Part shown: piece by piece, positions 34,919-44,606 of the stretch
Layout of the letters: each line of letters begins with the position of its first letter
How positions within the stretch are numbered: position 1 is the stretch's first letter
Assembly (NCBI RefSeq): GCF_002897295.1
Contig: NZ_BEXF01000005.1
Location: 62,001-126,000, forward strand
Direction of reading: 5' to 3'
DNA: 64,000 nt
DNA from: Brevibacillus reuszeri
GTDB taxonomy: Bacteria; Bacillota; Bacilli; Brevibacillales; Brevibacillaceae
Program-made: the position numbers and the translations under genes
Notes under the pieces: generated by a model
The model's database searches: none
What the model was told of the DNA's origin: nothing
Seen by the model: only the letters and a program-made list of their open reading frames with translations

Positions 34919-36293
34919 AGACATGCTTTCTCAAGACGAGATTGACGCGCTGCTTCGCGCAAACAACTTGGTTGAGGATGAAGAGGAAGCTGATTCGGTA
35001 GAAAATCAGGATGTCGCCGAATATCTATCCCCGTTTGAACAAGATGCCCTCGGAGAAATTGGGAACATTTCATTCGGTAGTGCAGCTACTGCGTTATCAA
35101 CCCTGTTGAGCCAAAAGGTAGACATTACAACGCCTACTGTAACTGTTGTAAATGTAAACGAGTTGGAAAGCGAATTTCCAATTCCTCACGTGGCAGTTCA
35201 TGTAGAGTACACAGACGGATTCAAGGGTATCAATCTGCTCGTAATCCGAATGGAAGACGCTGCCGTTATTGCTGATTTGATGATGGGTGGCGACGGACGA
35301 CCGGAGAGTACCGAGATGTCCGAGCTACATATTAGTGCTGTTCAAGAAGCTATGAATCAAATGATGGGCTCGGCAGCTACGTCCATGTCCACGATCTTCA
35401 ATCAATTTATCAACATTACTCCGCCAGGCATTGATGTGATGGACCTCGCACAAGGCAAGGGTGGAGACAGCTTTTCTGACGATGATAGCCCACTCGTAAA
35501 AGTATCCTTCCGATTGAAGGTAGGAGAACATGGAGAACTGATTGATTCAAACATTATGCAGCTGCTCCCTCTTTCTTTTGCGAAGAAAATGATTGATAGA
35601 CTGGTTGGGGGTTCTGAGGACGAAGCAGCAGCCGCTGTGGAAGCCGTGGAAATGCCAGCTATACCTGCAATCACTCATTCGGCACCACCTGCTCAAACGG
35701 CGCAACCAGAGCCTGTACAGACGCCTCAAATGGCGCCGCCAGTGGCACCTCCTATTGAAGCACCTGCTGCACCGCAGCAAATGTATCAACAGCAGCCACA
35801 GGTCGGTTACGCACCGCCACCGATGGGGTATCCGCCACAACCGATGTATCCGGATTATTATGCACAGCATGCGATGCCGCCTGGTTATGCACCGTACCCG
35901 CCAGCATATCAACAACAGCCACCAATGGCACCACCGGCGCCCCAGCATTATGGCAGTCCAGTTGCGAACCAAGCAAATGTACAGCCGGCACAATTTGCTC
36001 CACTTGGCGGGGCTCCGATGTACACTGGAGACGAACAAAATCTTAACCTACTTCTCGACATTCCACTCCAAGTGACAGTCGAACTAGGACGCACCAAGAA
36101 GTTAATCAGAGATATCCTTGACTTGTCTGCTGGCTCTATCATACAGTTGGACAAGCTGGCTGGTGAGCACGTAGACATTTTGGTGAACAACAAGTTGATT
36201 GCCAAAGGGGAAGTTGTCGTTATCGATGAGAATTTCGGTGTACGTGTTACAGATATCATCAGTCAGATCGATCGTGTTCAAAAATTACAATAA
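34911..36293 (+). CDS. fliY: Flagellar motor switch phosphatase FliY
   Basis: A 460-aa C-ring protein that also dephosphorylates CheY-P. The N-terminal peptide D-M-L-S-Q-D-E-I-D-A-L-L resembles FliM's CheY-binding segment. The CheC-type domain (about 40-230) has two phosphatase motifs, E-I-G-N-I-S-F-G and E-A-M-N-Q-M-M-G, both with Glu and Asn kept. A long Pro/Gln/Tyr/Met-rich linker covers about residues 255-365, and a FliN domain ends the protein (L-L-L-D-I-P-L-Q-V-T-V-E-L-G). It is longer than B. subtilis FliY because of the linker. The start overlaps fliM. Confidence 0.95.
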   Translation: MSRDMLSQDEIDALLRANNLVEDEEEADSVENQDVAEYLSPFEQDALGEIGNISFGSAATALSTLLSQKVDITTPTVTVVNVNELESEFPIPHVAVHVEYTDGFKGINLLVIRMEDAAVIADLMMGGDGRPESTEMSELHISAVQEAMNQMMGSAATSMSTIFNQFINITPPGIDVMDLAQGKGGDSFSDDDSPLVKVSFRLKVGEHGELIDSNIMQLLPLSFAKKMIDRLVGGSEDEAAAAVEAVEMPAIPAITHSAPPAQTAQPEPVQTPQMAPPVAPPIEAPAAPQQMYQQQPQVGYAPPPMGYPPQPMYPDYYAQHAMPPGYAPYPPAYQQQPPMAPPAPQHYGSPVANQANVQPAQFAPLGGAPMYTGDEQNLNLLLDIPLQVTVELGRTKKLIRDILDLSAGSIIQLDKLAGEHVDILVNNKLIAKGEVVVIDENFGVRVTDIISQIDRVQKLQ

Positions 36294-36329
36294 ACCAATC
36301 AACACTCATGCATTGGGGAGGAGCTATTC

Positions 36330-36692
36330 ATGTCTAACAAAGTATTAATCGTAGATGATGCAGCATTCATGCGTATGATGATCAAGGAGATCCTGTCGAA
36401 AAACGGTTACAGTGTCGTAGGGGAAGCAAGCGATGGTGCCCAAGCTGTTGAAAAATACAAGGAATTGGGCCCTGATCTGGTAACGATGGATATCACGATG
36501 CCAGAAATGGACGGCATCTCTGCACTGAAAGAAATTAAAAAGATGGACCCTAACGCGCGAGTTATTATGTGCTCTGCGATGGGACAACAAGCAATGGTTA
36601 TTGATGCGATTCAGGCAGGCGCAAAAGATTTCATCGTGAAGCCATTCCAGGCCGATCGCGTTTTGGAAGCGATCAAGAAGACCTTGAGCTAA
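36330..36692 (+). CDS. cheY: Chemotaxis response regulator CheY
   Basis: A 120-aa single receiver domain. The acidic pair D9-D10 in I-V-D-D-A-A-F-M, phospho-acceptor D54 in T-M-D-I-T-M-P, switch residue in C-S-A-M-G, and K in V-K-P-F are all present. It couples CheA to FliM and FliY. The ATG has GGGGAGGAG upstream; the stop overlaps the fliO start by one base. Confidence 0.97.
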   Translation: MSNKVLIVDDAAFMRMMIKEILSKNGYSVVGEASDGAQAVEKYKELGPDLVTMDITMPEMDGISALKEIKKMDPNARVIMCSAMGQQAMVIDAIQAGAKDFIVKPFQADRVLEAIKKTLS

Positions 36693-37366
36693 TGATGAAG
36701 ATCCGGAATGCAGGAACAGGGATCATCTGGGTCTTGAGTCTACTCCTGTTGCTGCTTGTTTTCCCAGGTGCGACCCTCGCAGAAGGCACTGTGGCAGATT
36801 CGTACAATCAAGGGAATGTACCAAAAAGCAATGCGCCTGCCGGCGGCGAACAGCCGGCGGCCATTCCGGGCAGCGGAACAGGAAGTATGATTGGCTATTT
36901 CGTTCAGGTTATTTTCTCACTCGGTTTTATCGTTCTGCTCATCTATCTATTACTACGATTTCTTGGTAAGCGACAAACTGCTCAAAGTCATGGGCCAATT
37001 AAAATTATTAGCGCCGCTGCACTTGGGAATGGAAAGACTTTGCAGGTTGTGATGATCGGAGAGTCTTTGTACGTCATTGGTGTCGGTGACAACGTTCAAC
37101 TGCTTAGGCAGATTGAACCAGGAGATGAAGTCGATCTGATCCTGTCCGATGCAGAGATAAAGCCGTTGAAAAACCCGTTCACCTTCAGCTGGTTGCCTTT
37201 TGGAAAGAAAAAGCAGGCTGATGAAGAGCTGTTATTCTCTTCTGATGTGGATGGACAAACCTTTCAAGAGCTGCTAAAGGGACAATGGAAAGATGTGAAT
37301 AAAGGGCAAGTTCAAATGGACGCTTGGACCAAAGAGGAAGCTCAGGACAGAGGGGACCGAAAATGA
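36692..37366 (+). CDS. fliO: Flagellar biosynthesis protein FliO (FliZ)
   Basis: A 224-aa membrane protein helping assembly of the FliPQR export gate. An N-terminal signal-like helix (residues 8-30, ending G-A-T-L-A-E) is followed by a short linker and a membrane segment (about 66-90), then the cytoplasmic FliO domain with K-I-I-S-A-A-A-L-G-N-G-K-T-L-Q-V-V. Called FliZ in B. subtilis. Start may be ATG 36692 or the adjacent ATG 36695. Confidence 0.9.
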   Translation: MMKIRNAGTGIIWVLSLLLLLLVFPGATLAEGTVADSYNQGNVPKSNAPAGGEQPAAIPGSGTGSMIGYFVQVIFSLGFIVLLIYLLLRFLGKRQTAQSHGPIKIISAAALGNGKTLQVVMIGESLYVIGVGDNVQLLRQIEPGDEVDLILSDAEIKPLKNPFTFSWLPFGKKKQADEELLFSSDVDGQTFQELLKGQWKDVNKGQVQMDAWTKEEAQDRGDRK

Positions 37367-38124
37367 AATATGTTTTGCAGGTGCTCGTGCTTGCTATCGT
37401 GCTGTTAGCCGTACCAAACATGGTGCTGGCAGCTCCTGTGGGAACACCACTCGTTCCGAGCATTGATTTGAAAATAGGCGGCGGGAATGGAACACCTCAG
37501 GAAACATCCTCGGCGATTCAAATTCTGCTGATCTTAACAGTACTGTCTGTTGCTCCAGCCATTTTGCTCTTGATGACCAGCTTTACAAGAATCGTCATTG
37601 TGTTGTCATTTGTTCGAAATGCATTGGCAACGCAGCAGATGCCTCCTAACCAGGTCATTATCGCACTTGCTTTATTCATGACGTTTTTTATTATGGCTCC
37701 CACGATTGGTAAAGTGAATGAAACGGCAGTGCAGCCTTTTATGAAGGGGCAAATGACACAAGAACAAGCATTTAATGCGGCGGTCATCCCGTTTAAGGAG
37801 TTTATGGCGAAACAGACTCGGGAAAAAGATTTGGCGCTGTTTCTTGAGTTTACGAAAGCAGAAAGACCGAAGACGATTCAAGATATTCCGCTGAATGCAT
37901 TAATACCGGCATATGCGATTAGTGAATTAAAAACAGCCTTTCAAATCGGCTTTATGATTTTTATCCCATTTCTTGTGATTGATATGATCGTCTCTAGTAT
38001 TTTAATGGGGATGGGGATGATGATGTTGCCACCTGTGATGATTTCCTTGCCATTTAAAATTTTGTTGTTCATCATGGTGGACGGTTGGTATCTCGTAGTG
38101 AAATCACTACTAACCAGTTTTTAG
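37363..38124 (+). CDS. fliP: Flagellar export gate protein FliP
   Basis: A 253-aa polytopic membrane protein of the type III export gate. A cleavable signal (residues 1-23, ending V-L-A) precedes the core with M-T-S-F-T-R-I-V-I-V-L-S and the C-terminal block G-M-G-M-M-M-L-P-P. ATG 37363 overlaps the fliO stop (ATGA); longer in-frame starts lack support. Confidence 0.96.
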   Translation: MKYVLQVLVLAIVLLAVPNMVLAAPVGTPLVPSIDLKIGGGNGTPQETSSAIQILLILTVLSVAPAILLLMTSFTRIVIVLSFVRNALATQQMPPNQVIIALALFMTFFIMAPTIGKVNETAVQPFMKGQMTQEQAFNAAVIPFKEFMAKQTREKDLALFLEFTKAERPKTIQDIPLNALIPAYAISELKTAFQIGFMIFIPFLVIDMIVSSILMGMGMMMLPPVMISLPFKILLFIMVDGWYLVVKSLLTSF

Positions 38125-38157
38125 CGATTATCCGAAGGGGCCTAGGAGGTATAGAGC

Positions 38158-38427
38158 ATGACACAAGAATTACTGATGCAGATTGCCCAAAATGCTGTTT
38201 ACACGATCTTGATCGTTGCGGCACCTGCTCTCGGGATCGCCTTACTGGTTGGATTGCTTGTAAGTGTATTCCAAGCAACGACTCAAATTCAGGAGCAGAC
38301 ACTTGCCTTTATCCCAAAGATTGTAGCTGTTTTTATTACGATCCTGGCAGTGGGGCCTTGGATGCTGCGAGTCATGCTTGATTTTACGATGGATATATTC
38401 GGGAATCTCCATCGTTTCGTTGGGTAG
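38158..38427 (+). CDS. fliQ: Flagellar export gate protein FliQ
   Basis: An 89-aa protein with two membrane helices, part of the export gate. The conserved stretch F-Q-A-T-T-Q-I-Q-E-Q-T-L-A-F-I-P-K is plain. The ATG has TAGGAGG upstream. fliR starts 3 nt after the stop. Confidence 0.96.
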   Translation: MTQELLMQIAQNAVYTILIVAAPALGIALLVGLLVSVFQATTQIQEQTLAFIPKIVAVFITILAVGPWMLRVMLDFTMDIFGNLHRFVG

Positions 38428-38430
38428 CGT

Positions 38431-39213
38431 ATGGATCTTTTTTTGATGTACCTGCCTATATTTTTGCTGACGTTTGTTAGAATGAGTGCTTTTGTTGTAT
38501 CTGCGCCTTTTTTCTCCATTAAAGGCGTGCCAAATCAGTTTAAAATTGCGCTCGCTTTTTTAATGGCACTGATCAGTTTTCAATATCTGCCTGTTCAATC
38601 CCAGATTCCCATGGATTTGACCTTTGTCGTTTACGTGATTAAGGAAGCGCTTGTAGGTCTCATTCTTGGATACATATGCGAAATGATGTTTATCGCCGTT
38701 CAAGTAGCAGGCGGAATGATGGATATGCAAATGGGACTAGCCATGGCAAACGTAGTCGATCCAAAAACAGGTGCTTACATTCCGGTTACGGGTAACTTTA
38801 AAAGCATGCTGGCTGTTCTTTATTTTTTCAGCATTAACGGACATCACATGCTCATTCGCGGGATTATGAGCAGCTATCAAGTGATTCCGGTCGATAAAAT
38901 GTGGGCTGCTATTGGCAGTGAGAATGTCATGATGCTTGCGGTAAAAGTGTTTATGAACATGTTCCTGAGTGCGTTTATGATGGCAGCACCCATTGTGGTG
39001 GCGTTATTTCTGGTAGACCTCTCTCTAGGTATTATCGCCAAATCCGTCCCTCAATTTAATATCTTTGTTGTCGGATTGCCACTAAAATTACTCGCCAGCT
39101 TTTCACTGCTGATTGTCGTAATGCCTGCGTTTTTACTTACATTAAATGGATTGTTTGAAAAAATGTTCCGGGCATTTGCCGAAATGATCAAAGCACTCGG
39201 AGGCTCACCATGA
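38431..39213 (+). CDS. fliR: Flagellar export gate protein FliR
   Basis: A 260-aa protein with six or so membrane helices, completing the FliPQR gate. It has R-M-S-A-F-V-V-S-A-P near the N-terminus, V-G-L-I-L-G-Y, and V-A-G-G-M-M-D-M-Q-M-G-L-A. Stop and flhB start overlap by 4 nt, and in some clostridia the two are fused. Confidence 0.95.
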   Translation: MDLFLMYLPIFLLTFVRMSAFVVSAPFFSIKGVPNQFKIALAFLMALISFQYLPVQSQIPMDLTFVVYVIKEALVGLILGYICEMMFIAVQVAGGMMDMQMGLAMANVVDPKTGAYIPVTGNFKSMLAVLYFFSINGHHMLIRGIMSSYQVIPVDKMWAAIGSENVMMLAVKVFMNMFLSAFMMAAPIVVALFLVDLSLGIIAKSVPQFNIFVVGLPLKLLASFSLLIVVMPAFLLTLNGLFEKMFRAFAEMIKALGGSP

Positions 39214-40307
39214 AGCAAATAAGGTTTGCCTATCCGATCGACCTTCAATTCTTCAACGGTGAAAAGACGGAGAAAGCGACGCCGAAGAAAAAGCAAGACG
39301 CTCGCAAAAAAGGACAAGTTGCGAAAAGTCAGGATTTGTCCGCAAGCATTGCCTTGACAGCATTCTTCTTTTTACTAATGATGCTCGGATCAACAATGCT
39401 AGGTACATTCGAAAGTATGATGAGAGAATCTTTGATTACCTATACGAGCTGGCAGGTAAATGAAGAGAATTTGAAACTGATCGTCACTCAAATTGCTTTT
39501 GAAGCGGTAAAAATTGTGGGACCTGTACTTGCCCTGTCTTACCTGGTAGCATTTGGAGTCAATTACATGCAAGTAGGCTGGCATATCAGCACAGAAGCAA
39601 TCCAAATGAAACTAGATAAACTAGATCCCATAAAAGGGGCGAAAAGAATCTTCTCCATGCGTTCGATTGTGGAATTGCTCAAGTCGATCCTGAAAATCAG
39701 CGCTGGAATTTATGTTGCTTATACCATCTTATGGAACGAAATCGAACAAATCTTGCAGCTTTCTTTAAAATCGCTAGGAAATGTTCTTTCCTTTACGGCA
39801 ACAGAGGTTGCCAAGCTAGGAATTTATCTCGGGTTGCTGCTATTTATTCTGGCAATCCTCGATTACGCTTACCAGCGATATGAACATGAAAAGAACTTGC
39901 GGATGTCAAAGCAAGACCTCAAGGACGAGCACAAGCAGGCTGAGGGGGACCCGCTCATAAAAGGGAAGATTCGCGAAAGGCAGCGAAGCATGGCGATACG
40001 CAGGATGATGCAAGAGTTGCCTAAAGCGGATGTAATCATTACGAACCCGACGCACTTTGCTGTGGCGATCCGCTATGATTCGAGTGCGATGAGTGCTCCT
40101 ACAGTAGTGGCCAAAGGACAAGACTACCTTGCATTAAAAATTAGAGAGGTGGCCAAAAAGCACCGAATCATTACGATGGAAAACAAGCCCTTGGCCCGGG
40201 CTCTCTATAGTCAGGTTGAAATCGGACAACAAATTCCCGAAGAGTTGTTTAAAGCGGTCGCGGAAGTTCTCGCGTACGTATACAAGCTGCAGGGGAAAGT
40301 GAAATAA
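39210..40307 (+). CDS. flhB: Flagellar export switch protein FlhB
   Basis: A 365-aa membrane protein that recognises substrates and switches specificity when the hook is complete. The N-terminal tail E-K-T-E-K-A-T-P-K-K, four membrane helices, and the autocleavage motif N-P-T-H (about residue 275) in I-I-T-N-P-T-H-F-A-V-A-I-R-Y are intact. Confidence 0.97.
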   Translation: MKQIRFAYPIDLQFFNGEKTEKATPKKKQDARKKGQVAKSQDLSASIALTAFFFLLMMLGSTMLGTFESMMRESLITYTSWQVNEENLKLIVTQIAFEAVKIVGPVLALSYLVAFGVNYMQVGWHISTEAIQMKLDKLDPIKGAKRIFSMRSIVELLKSILKISAGIYVAYTILWNEIEQILQLSLKSLGNVLSFTATEVAKLGIYLGLLLFILAILDYAYQRYEHEKNLRMSKQDLKDEHKQAEGDPLIKGKIRERQRSMAIRRMMQELPKADVIITNPTHFAVAIRYDSSAMSAPTVVAKGQDYLALKIREVAKKHRIITMENKPLARALYSQVEIGQQIPEELFKAVAEVLAYVYKLQGKVK

Positions 40308-40325
40308 GAGGAAGGAGGATAAACA

Positions 40326-42368
40326 GTGGGATTCAGATTCAAGGAAGTAGGCACGATCCTATTCGTCATAAGCATTGTGGTCATGATGGTAATCCCACTC
40401 CCTTCGGAGCTGCTCGATTTACTGTTGATTCTGAACATCTCCCTTGCATTAACCATTTTGCTTGTGTCCATGTATACAAAGGAAACATTAGAATTCTCCA
40501 TTTTTCCGACGGTCTTGCTCATAACGACACTTTTTCGCCTGGCACTGAATGTATCGACGACGAGAAATATTTTGTCGCACGGTGAAGGCGGGAAGGTAAT
40601 TGAAACGTTCGGAAGCTTTGTTGTAGGTGGGAATCAAGTAGTTGGTTTCGTCGTGTTCCTGATTCTGATCATCATCCAGTTCATTGTTATTACGAAAGGT
40701 TCCGAACGTGTGGCAGAGGTAGCAGCACGCTTTACCTTGGATGCTATGCCCGGTAAGCAAATGAGTATTGACGCTGATTTGAATGCAGGGATGATTACAG
40801 AAGCAGACGCGAGGGCTAGACGGAAAAAGATCGAAAATGAAGCGGACTTTTACGGGGCAATGGATGGTGCCAGTAAATTCGTAAAAGGGGACGCTATTGC
40901 TGGTATTATCATCTTCATTATCAATATTATTGGCGGCTTCATCATCGGGATGCTCATTCATGGATTTAGCTTTGCCGAGTCGGCTTCGCGCTTTACTACT
41001 ATGTCGGTCGGAGATGCTCTCGTCAGCCAAATCCCTGCCCTGTTGATTTCTACAGCAGCAGGTATTATCGTGACCCGTTCTACATCAGGCGAAGGTCTGG
41101 GTGAAGATATCGCCCGTCAAATGTTCAATGTTCCACGACTTTTGTATATCGTTGCTGGTTGCATGTTCTTCCTTGGTCTGTTTACTCCGATCGGATTGTT
41201 ACCGGTTGCTCCTGTTGCGGGGATTATGAGTTTTGCAGCATGGAAGCTTGATCGGAAGAAGCGTATGGAGATTCAAAAATCTGAAAATGAAGTGGAAGAA
41301 CAACAAATTGAAGAAGTCCGAAGTCCAGAAAGTGTGGTCAATCTCTTACAAGTTGACCCAATCGAATTTGAGTTCGGATACGGGCTGATTCCTTTGGCTG
41401 ATGTGAAGCAAGGCGGCGATTTGCTTGACCGGGTAATCATGATCCGCAGACAAATTGCCCTAGAGATGGGTATCGTTGTTCCAGTCATTCGGATCCGCGA
41501 CAATATTCAGCTCAGACCAAATGAATACATGATTAAAATTAAGGGCAATCAGGTAGCAAAAGGCGAGATCATGCTCGATCACTATTTGGCAATGAGCCCT
41601 GGCATCGAAGACGATTCGATTGTTGGGATTGAAACAGTTGAACCTGCGTTTGGATTGCCTGCTTTATGGGTAACAGAAGAGAATAAGGAGATTGCTGAAC
41701 TCTCCGGTTATACAGTTGTCGACCCGCCGTCTGTCGTCGCTACTCACCTGACAGAAGTCATCAAGCGTCATGCACACGAGCTGTTGGGACGTCAGGAGAC
41801 GAGAGCACTTGTAGACAACGTAAGAGAAACGGCGCCTGTTTTGGTGGACGAGCTGATTCCTGGATTGCTCTCAATCGGCGATGTCCAAAAGGTATTGCAA
41901 AAATTGCTGCGTGAAAAAGTATCTGTTCGTAATCTCCAGGTCATTCTCGAAGCTTTGGCAGACCACGCTATGTTTACAAAAGATACGGATGTACTCACTG
42001 AGTACGTCAGACAAGCGATGGCGAGACAGATCACGTTGCAATTTACCGAGCCTGGACAGCCACTTCGCGTATTGACGGCAGGCGCAGGCTTGGAAAAGGC
42101 CATTTCAGAACGAGTCGAGCAGTCAGAGCAAGGCAGCTATCTGGCAATGGACCCGGAAACATCTCAGAGAATTTTCCAAATCATGTCGACAGAAGTTGGA
42201 AAAATGATTAATTCAGGGCAACAACCTATCATTCTTTCCTCTCCGGCTATTCGGATGTATTTACGACAGCTGCTTGACCGGATGATGCCAGATGTACCTG
42301 TTTTGTCGTACAGCGAGTTGGAGCCACATGTTGAAGTGCAAAGCGTAGGGATGGTGAACATTTCGTGA
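40326..42368 (+). CDS. flhA: Flagellar export protein FlhA
   Basis: A 680-aa membrane protein of the export gate. There are about eight N-terminal membrane helices; the conserved loop T-K-G-S-E-R-V-A-E-V-A-A-R-F-T-L-D-A-M-P-G-K-Q-M (FHIPEP region) is near residues 120-145; the cytoplasmic domain is from about residue 330. The GTG start follows AAGGAGGA. The stop overlaps flhF. Confidence 0.97.
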   Translation: MGFRFKEVGTILFVISIVVMMVIPLPSELLDLLLILNISLALTILLVSMYTKETLEFSIFPTVLLITTLFRLALNVSTTRNILSHGEGGKVIETFGSFVVGGNQVVGFVVFLILIIIQFIVITKGSERVAEVAARFTLDAMPGKQMSIDADLNAGMITEADARARRKKIENEADFYGAMDGASKFVKGDAIAGIIIFIINIIGGFIIGMLIHGFSFAESASRFTTMSVGDALVSQIPALLISTAAGIIVTRSTSGEGLGEDIARQMFNVPRLLYIVAGCMFFLGLFTPIGLLPVAPVAGIMSFAAWKLDRKKRMEIQKSENEVEEQQIEEVRSPESVVNLLQVDPIEFEFGYGLIPLADVKQGGDLLDRVIMIRRQIALEMGIVVPVIRIRDNIQLRPNEYMIKIKGNQVAKGEIMLDHYLAMSPGIEDDSIVGIETVEPAFGLPALWVTEENKEIAELSGYTVVDPPSVVATHLTEVIKRHAHELLGRQETRALVDNVRETAPVLVDELIPGLLSIGDVQKVLQKLLREKVSVRNLQVILEALADHAMFTKDTDVLTEYVRQAMARQITLQFTEPGQPLRVLTAGAGLEKAISERVEQSEQGSYLAMDPETSQRIFQIMSTEVGKMINSGQQPIILSSPAIRMYLRQLLDRMMPDVPVLSYSELEPHVEVQSVGMVNIS

Positions 42369-43708
42369 GAGTAAAACGTTACATAGTCGATACGATGCCA
42401 GAAGCGATGGAAAAAATCAGAGCGGATTTAGGGATGGATGCAGTCATATTAAACTCAAAACCTTTTAAATCCGGTGGCTTTTTCGGGATGTTCAGCAAAC
42501 AGCAAATCGAAGTCATCGCGGCGGTGGATGAAAAGGCATCCCAACGTGAGAACATAGACTTCACGGCAACCGATCGACAAAAGGACGTTTCCTCGAGACA
42601 ACAGACGGGTACGTATACAGCACAGCAAGCCTATCGCAGACCAACCGTACCCAGAACGCCAGCGGATAAGCCGAATTCCAATACGAGGGAGCAGGAGCCA
42701 CTCCTTGAACAGCCAGTTGCCATTGCACAAGCAAATCAACTTGTACGAGAAGAGACGGCTGTAGCAACGGAGCTACCGTTAACGAAGCAACGAGCAGCTG
42801 CTGTAGTCCCTTTGAAAGAGGAGGCACAACCGCTCGGGCAAAATGAGGTGCTTGCCAACGAAGTACGAGGTATGCGGCAAATGTTTCAAAAGCTGTTGGT
42901 CAACGATTTGAGTCATCAACTCCCGCAGGCAATTCAAGATGTACGAAAACGATTGGTTGATCAAGAAGTAACTGAAGAGCTAACGGCCCAGATTATTCGT
43001 CAATTGATGGAGAGCCAGGTAGCAGGCAAGGAGTGGACCAAAGAAGAAGCACATACGGCATGCCGACAGATCATCTCCGAGCTGGTTAAGCCCAGATCGA
43101 AAGGATCAGCCAAACTAGATCGGAGTGTAGAATACGCCTTCTTTTTTGGACCGACTGGGGTTGGTAAAACGACCACGATTGCAAAGCTTGCAGCGAACAG
43201 TATGCTAAAGGAAAAACGAAAAATTGGCTTCATTACAGCGGATACGTATCGGATGGCCGCTGTCGAGCAATTGAAGACATACGCTAACATTTTAAACGTT
43301 CCCATGGAAGTTGTCTTTTCACCAAAGGAAATGAAGCAAGCGATGGAACGATTAAGTGATTGCGACCTAATTTTTGTCGATACAGCTGGACGTAATTTTC
43401 GTAATGATGAATATGTACAAGGAATTCGCGAGCTTGTCGAGCAAGGGACAAACAGCATGAATTATTTAGTGCTCAGCTTATCGACCAAGTACAACGACAT
43501 GAAGACGATCATTGACAACTTTGGGGATGTACCAGTGAAGCATGTGATTTTTACTAAGGCGGACGAAACACAAAGCTTTGGTTCGATAGTGAATGTTTGC
43601 CAAAATACAAGCCTCGATCTCTCCTACGTGACGACAGGACAAAATGTTCCAGATGATATCGCTCTCGCTACTCCTGAAATGGTAGCAGCGATGGTCTTGG
43701 GAGAATGA
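42365..43708 (+). CDS. flhF: Flagellar SRP-like GTPase FlhF
   Basis: A 447-aa SRP-family GTPase that positions and numbers flagella. A variable B domain (residues 1-170, Gln/Thr-rich) and an N domain precede the G domain with [10 protein letters not shown] near residue 260, D-T-Y-R, and D-T-A-G-R-N. The GTG start overlaps the flhA stop by 4 nt. Confidence 0.95.
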   Translation: MRVKRYIVDTMPEAMEKIRADLGMDAVILNSKPFKSGGFFGMFSKQQIEVIAAVDEKASQRENIDFTATDRQKDVSSRQQTGTYTAQQAYRRPTVPRTPADKPNSNTREQEPLLEQPVAIAQANQLVREETAVATELPLTKQRAAAVVPLKEEAQPLGQNEVLANEVRGMRQMFQKLLVNDLSHQLPQAIQDVRKRLVDQEVTEELTAQIIRQLMESQVAGKEWTKEEAHTACRQIISELVKPRSKGSAKLDRSVEYAFFFGPTGVGKTTTIAKLAANSMLKEKRKIGFITADTYRMAAVEQLKTYANILNVPMEVVFSPKEMKQAMERLSDCDLIFVDTAGRNFRNDEYVQGIRELVEQGTNSMNYLVLSLSTKYNDMKTIIDNFGDVPVKHVIFTKADETQSFGSIVNVCQNTSLDLSYVTTGQNVPDDIALATPEMVAAMVLGE

Positions 43709-44574
43709 GGATGCGGGATCAGGCAGAACGACTTCGAGAACGTATGCAACAAAGCAAACAAGACCGAAAAACGAAGCTCATCACTGTTACGAGTGGAAAA
43801 GGCGGCGTAGGAAAGTCAAACTTCAGTCTCAACTTTGGTCTCGGACTAAACCAGCAGGGACACAAAACAGTCCTGTTTGATGTGGATTTGGGTCTTGCCA
43901 ATCTGGATGTGCTGATGGGAATTACACCCAAAAAGCATTTGTTCCATCTGCTGGAGCCGAATACGACGGTATGGGACATCATTGAGCAAGGACCAGGGGG
44001 ACTAGAGTTTATAGCTGGTGGCTCAGGATTCACGCAGATTATGCAGCTGGATGAGGACAAGCTGGATCGGTTGTTCACCCAATTGAATCCGTTGCAAGGG
44101 TACGCGGAAACGATCATTTTTGATACTGGAGCTGGCTTTTCCAACGAGTCGATACGCTTTATGCTCTCTTCTGATGAAGTGATTCTGGTGACTACTCCAG
44201 AGCCGCCAGCCATAACGGATGCGTATGCAGTGATCAAGCTGCTGCATTCGCGTAATCCGGCCATCACTATCAGATTGGTCATCAATCGGGTAACCTCAGA
44301 TCGCGAGGGAAAAATGACCGCGGATAAACTGGCGATGGTAGCCAAACGATTTTTGAATATGGACCTTCATTCGCTCGGATATGTATCAGATGATCCTCAA
44401 GTATCCAAAGCAGTGAAGCAGCAACGTCCTTTTCTACTTACATATCCGCAAGCGCAAGCCTCAAAGAGCATTCGTAATCTGGTTGGCCGTTATCTGGAGA
44501 GTTCAACCATGACTGATGTTTCAACGAATGGACTAAAAGGATTTCTTGCGAAGCTGAAAAACTTCATTCGATAA
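43705..44574 (+). CDS. flhG: MinD-like ATPase FlhG (YlxH)
   Basis: A 289-aa ParA/MinD-type ATPase that activates FlhF and controls flagellar number. The deviant Walker A S-G-K-G-G-V-G-K-S is at residues 31-39; the N-terminal Q-A-E-R-L-R-E-R-M is the part known to stimulate FlhF. It ends with a helix-rich tail. ATGA overlap with flhF. Confidence 0.94.
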   Translation: MRMRDQAERLRERMQQSKQDRKTKLITVTSGKGGVGKSNFSLNFGLGLNQQGHKTVLFDVDLGLANLDVLMGITPKKHLFHLLEPNTTVWDIIEQGPGGLEFIAGGSGFTQIMQLDEDKLDRLFTQLNPLQGYAETIIFDTGAGFSNESIRFMLSSDEVILVTTPEPPAITDAYAVIKLLHSRNPAITIRLVINRVTSDREGKMTADKLAMVAKRFLNMDLHSLGYVSDDPQVSKAVKQQRPFLLTYPQAQASKSIRNLVGRYLESSTMTDVSTNGLKGFLAKLKNFIR

Positions 44575-44606
44575 GGCAACAGGTTGTAGGAAGGGAGCGA
44601 CATTCG

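Noticed and set aside
35547..36075. Alternative-frame open reading frames over the fliY linker on both strands
   Set aside because: They arise from the repetitive Pro/Gln codons of the linker; composition is His/Arg/Leu-rich and there are no ribosome sites.
39213..40307. Possible flhB frameshift or fusion with fliR
   Set aside because: The 4-nt overlap is a normal ATGA junction, and both proteins are complete.
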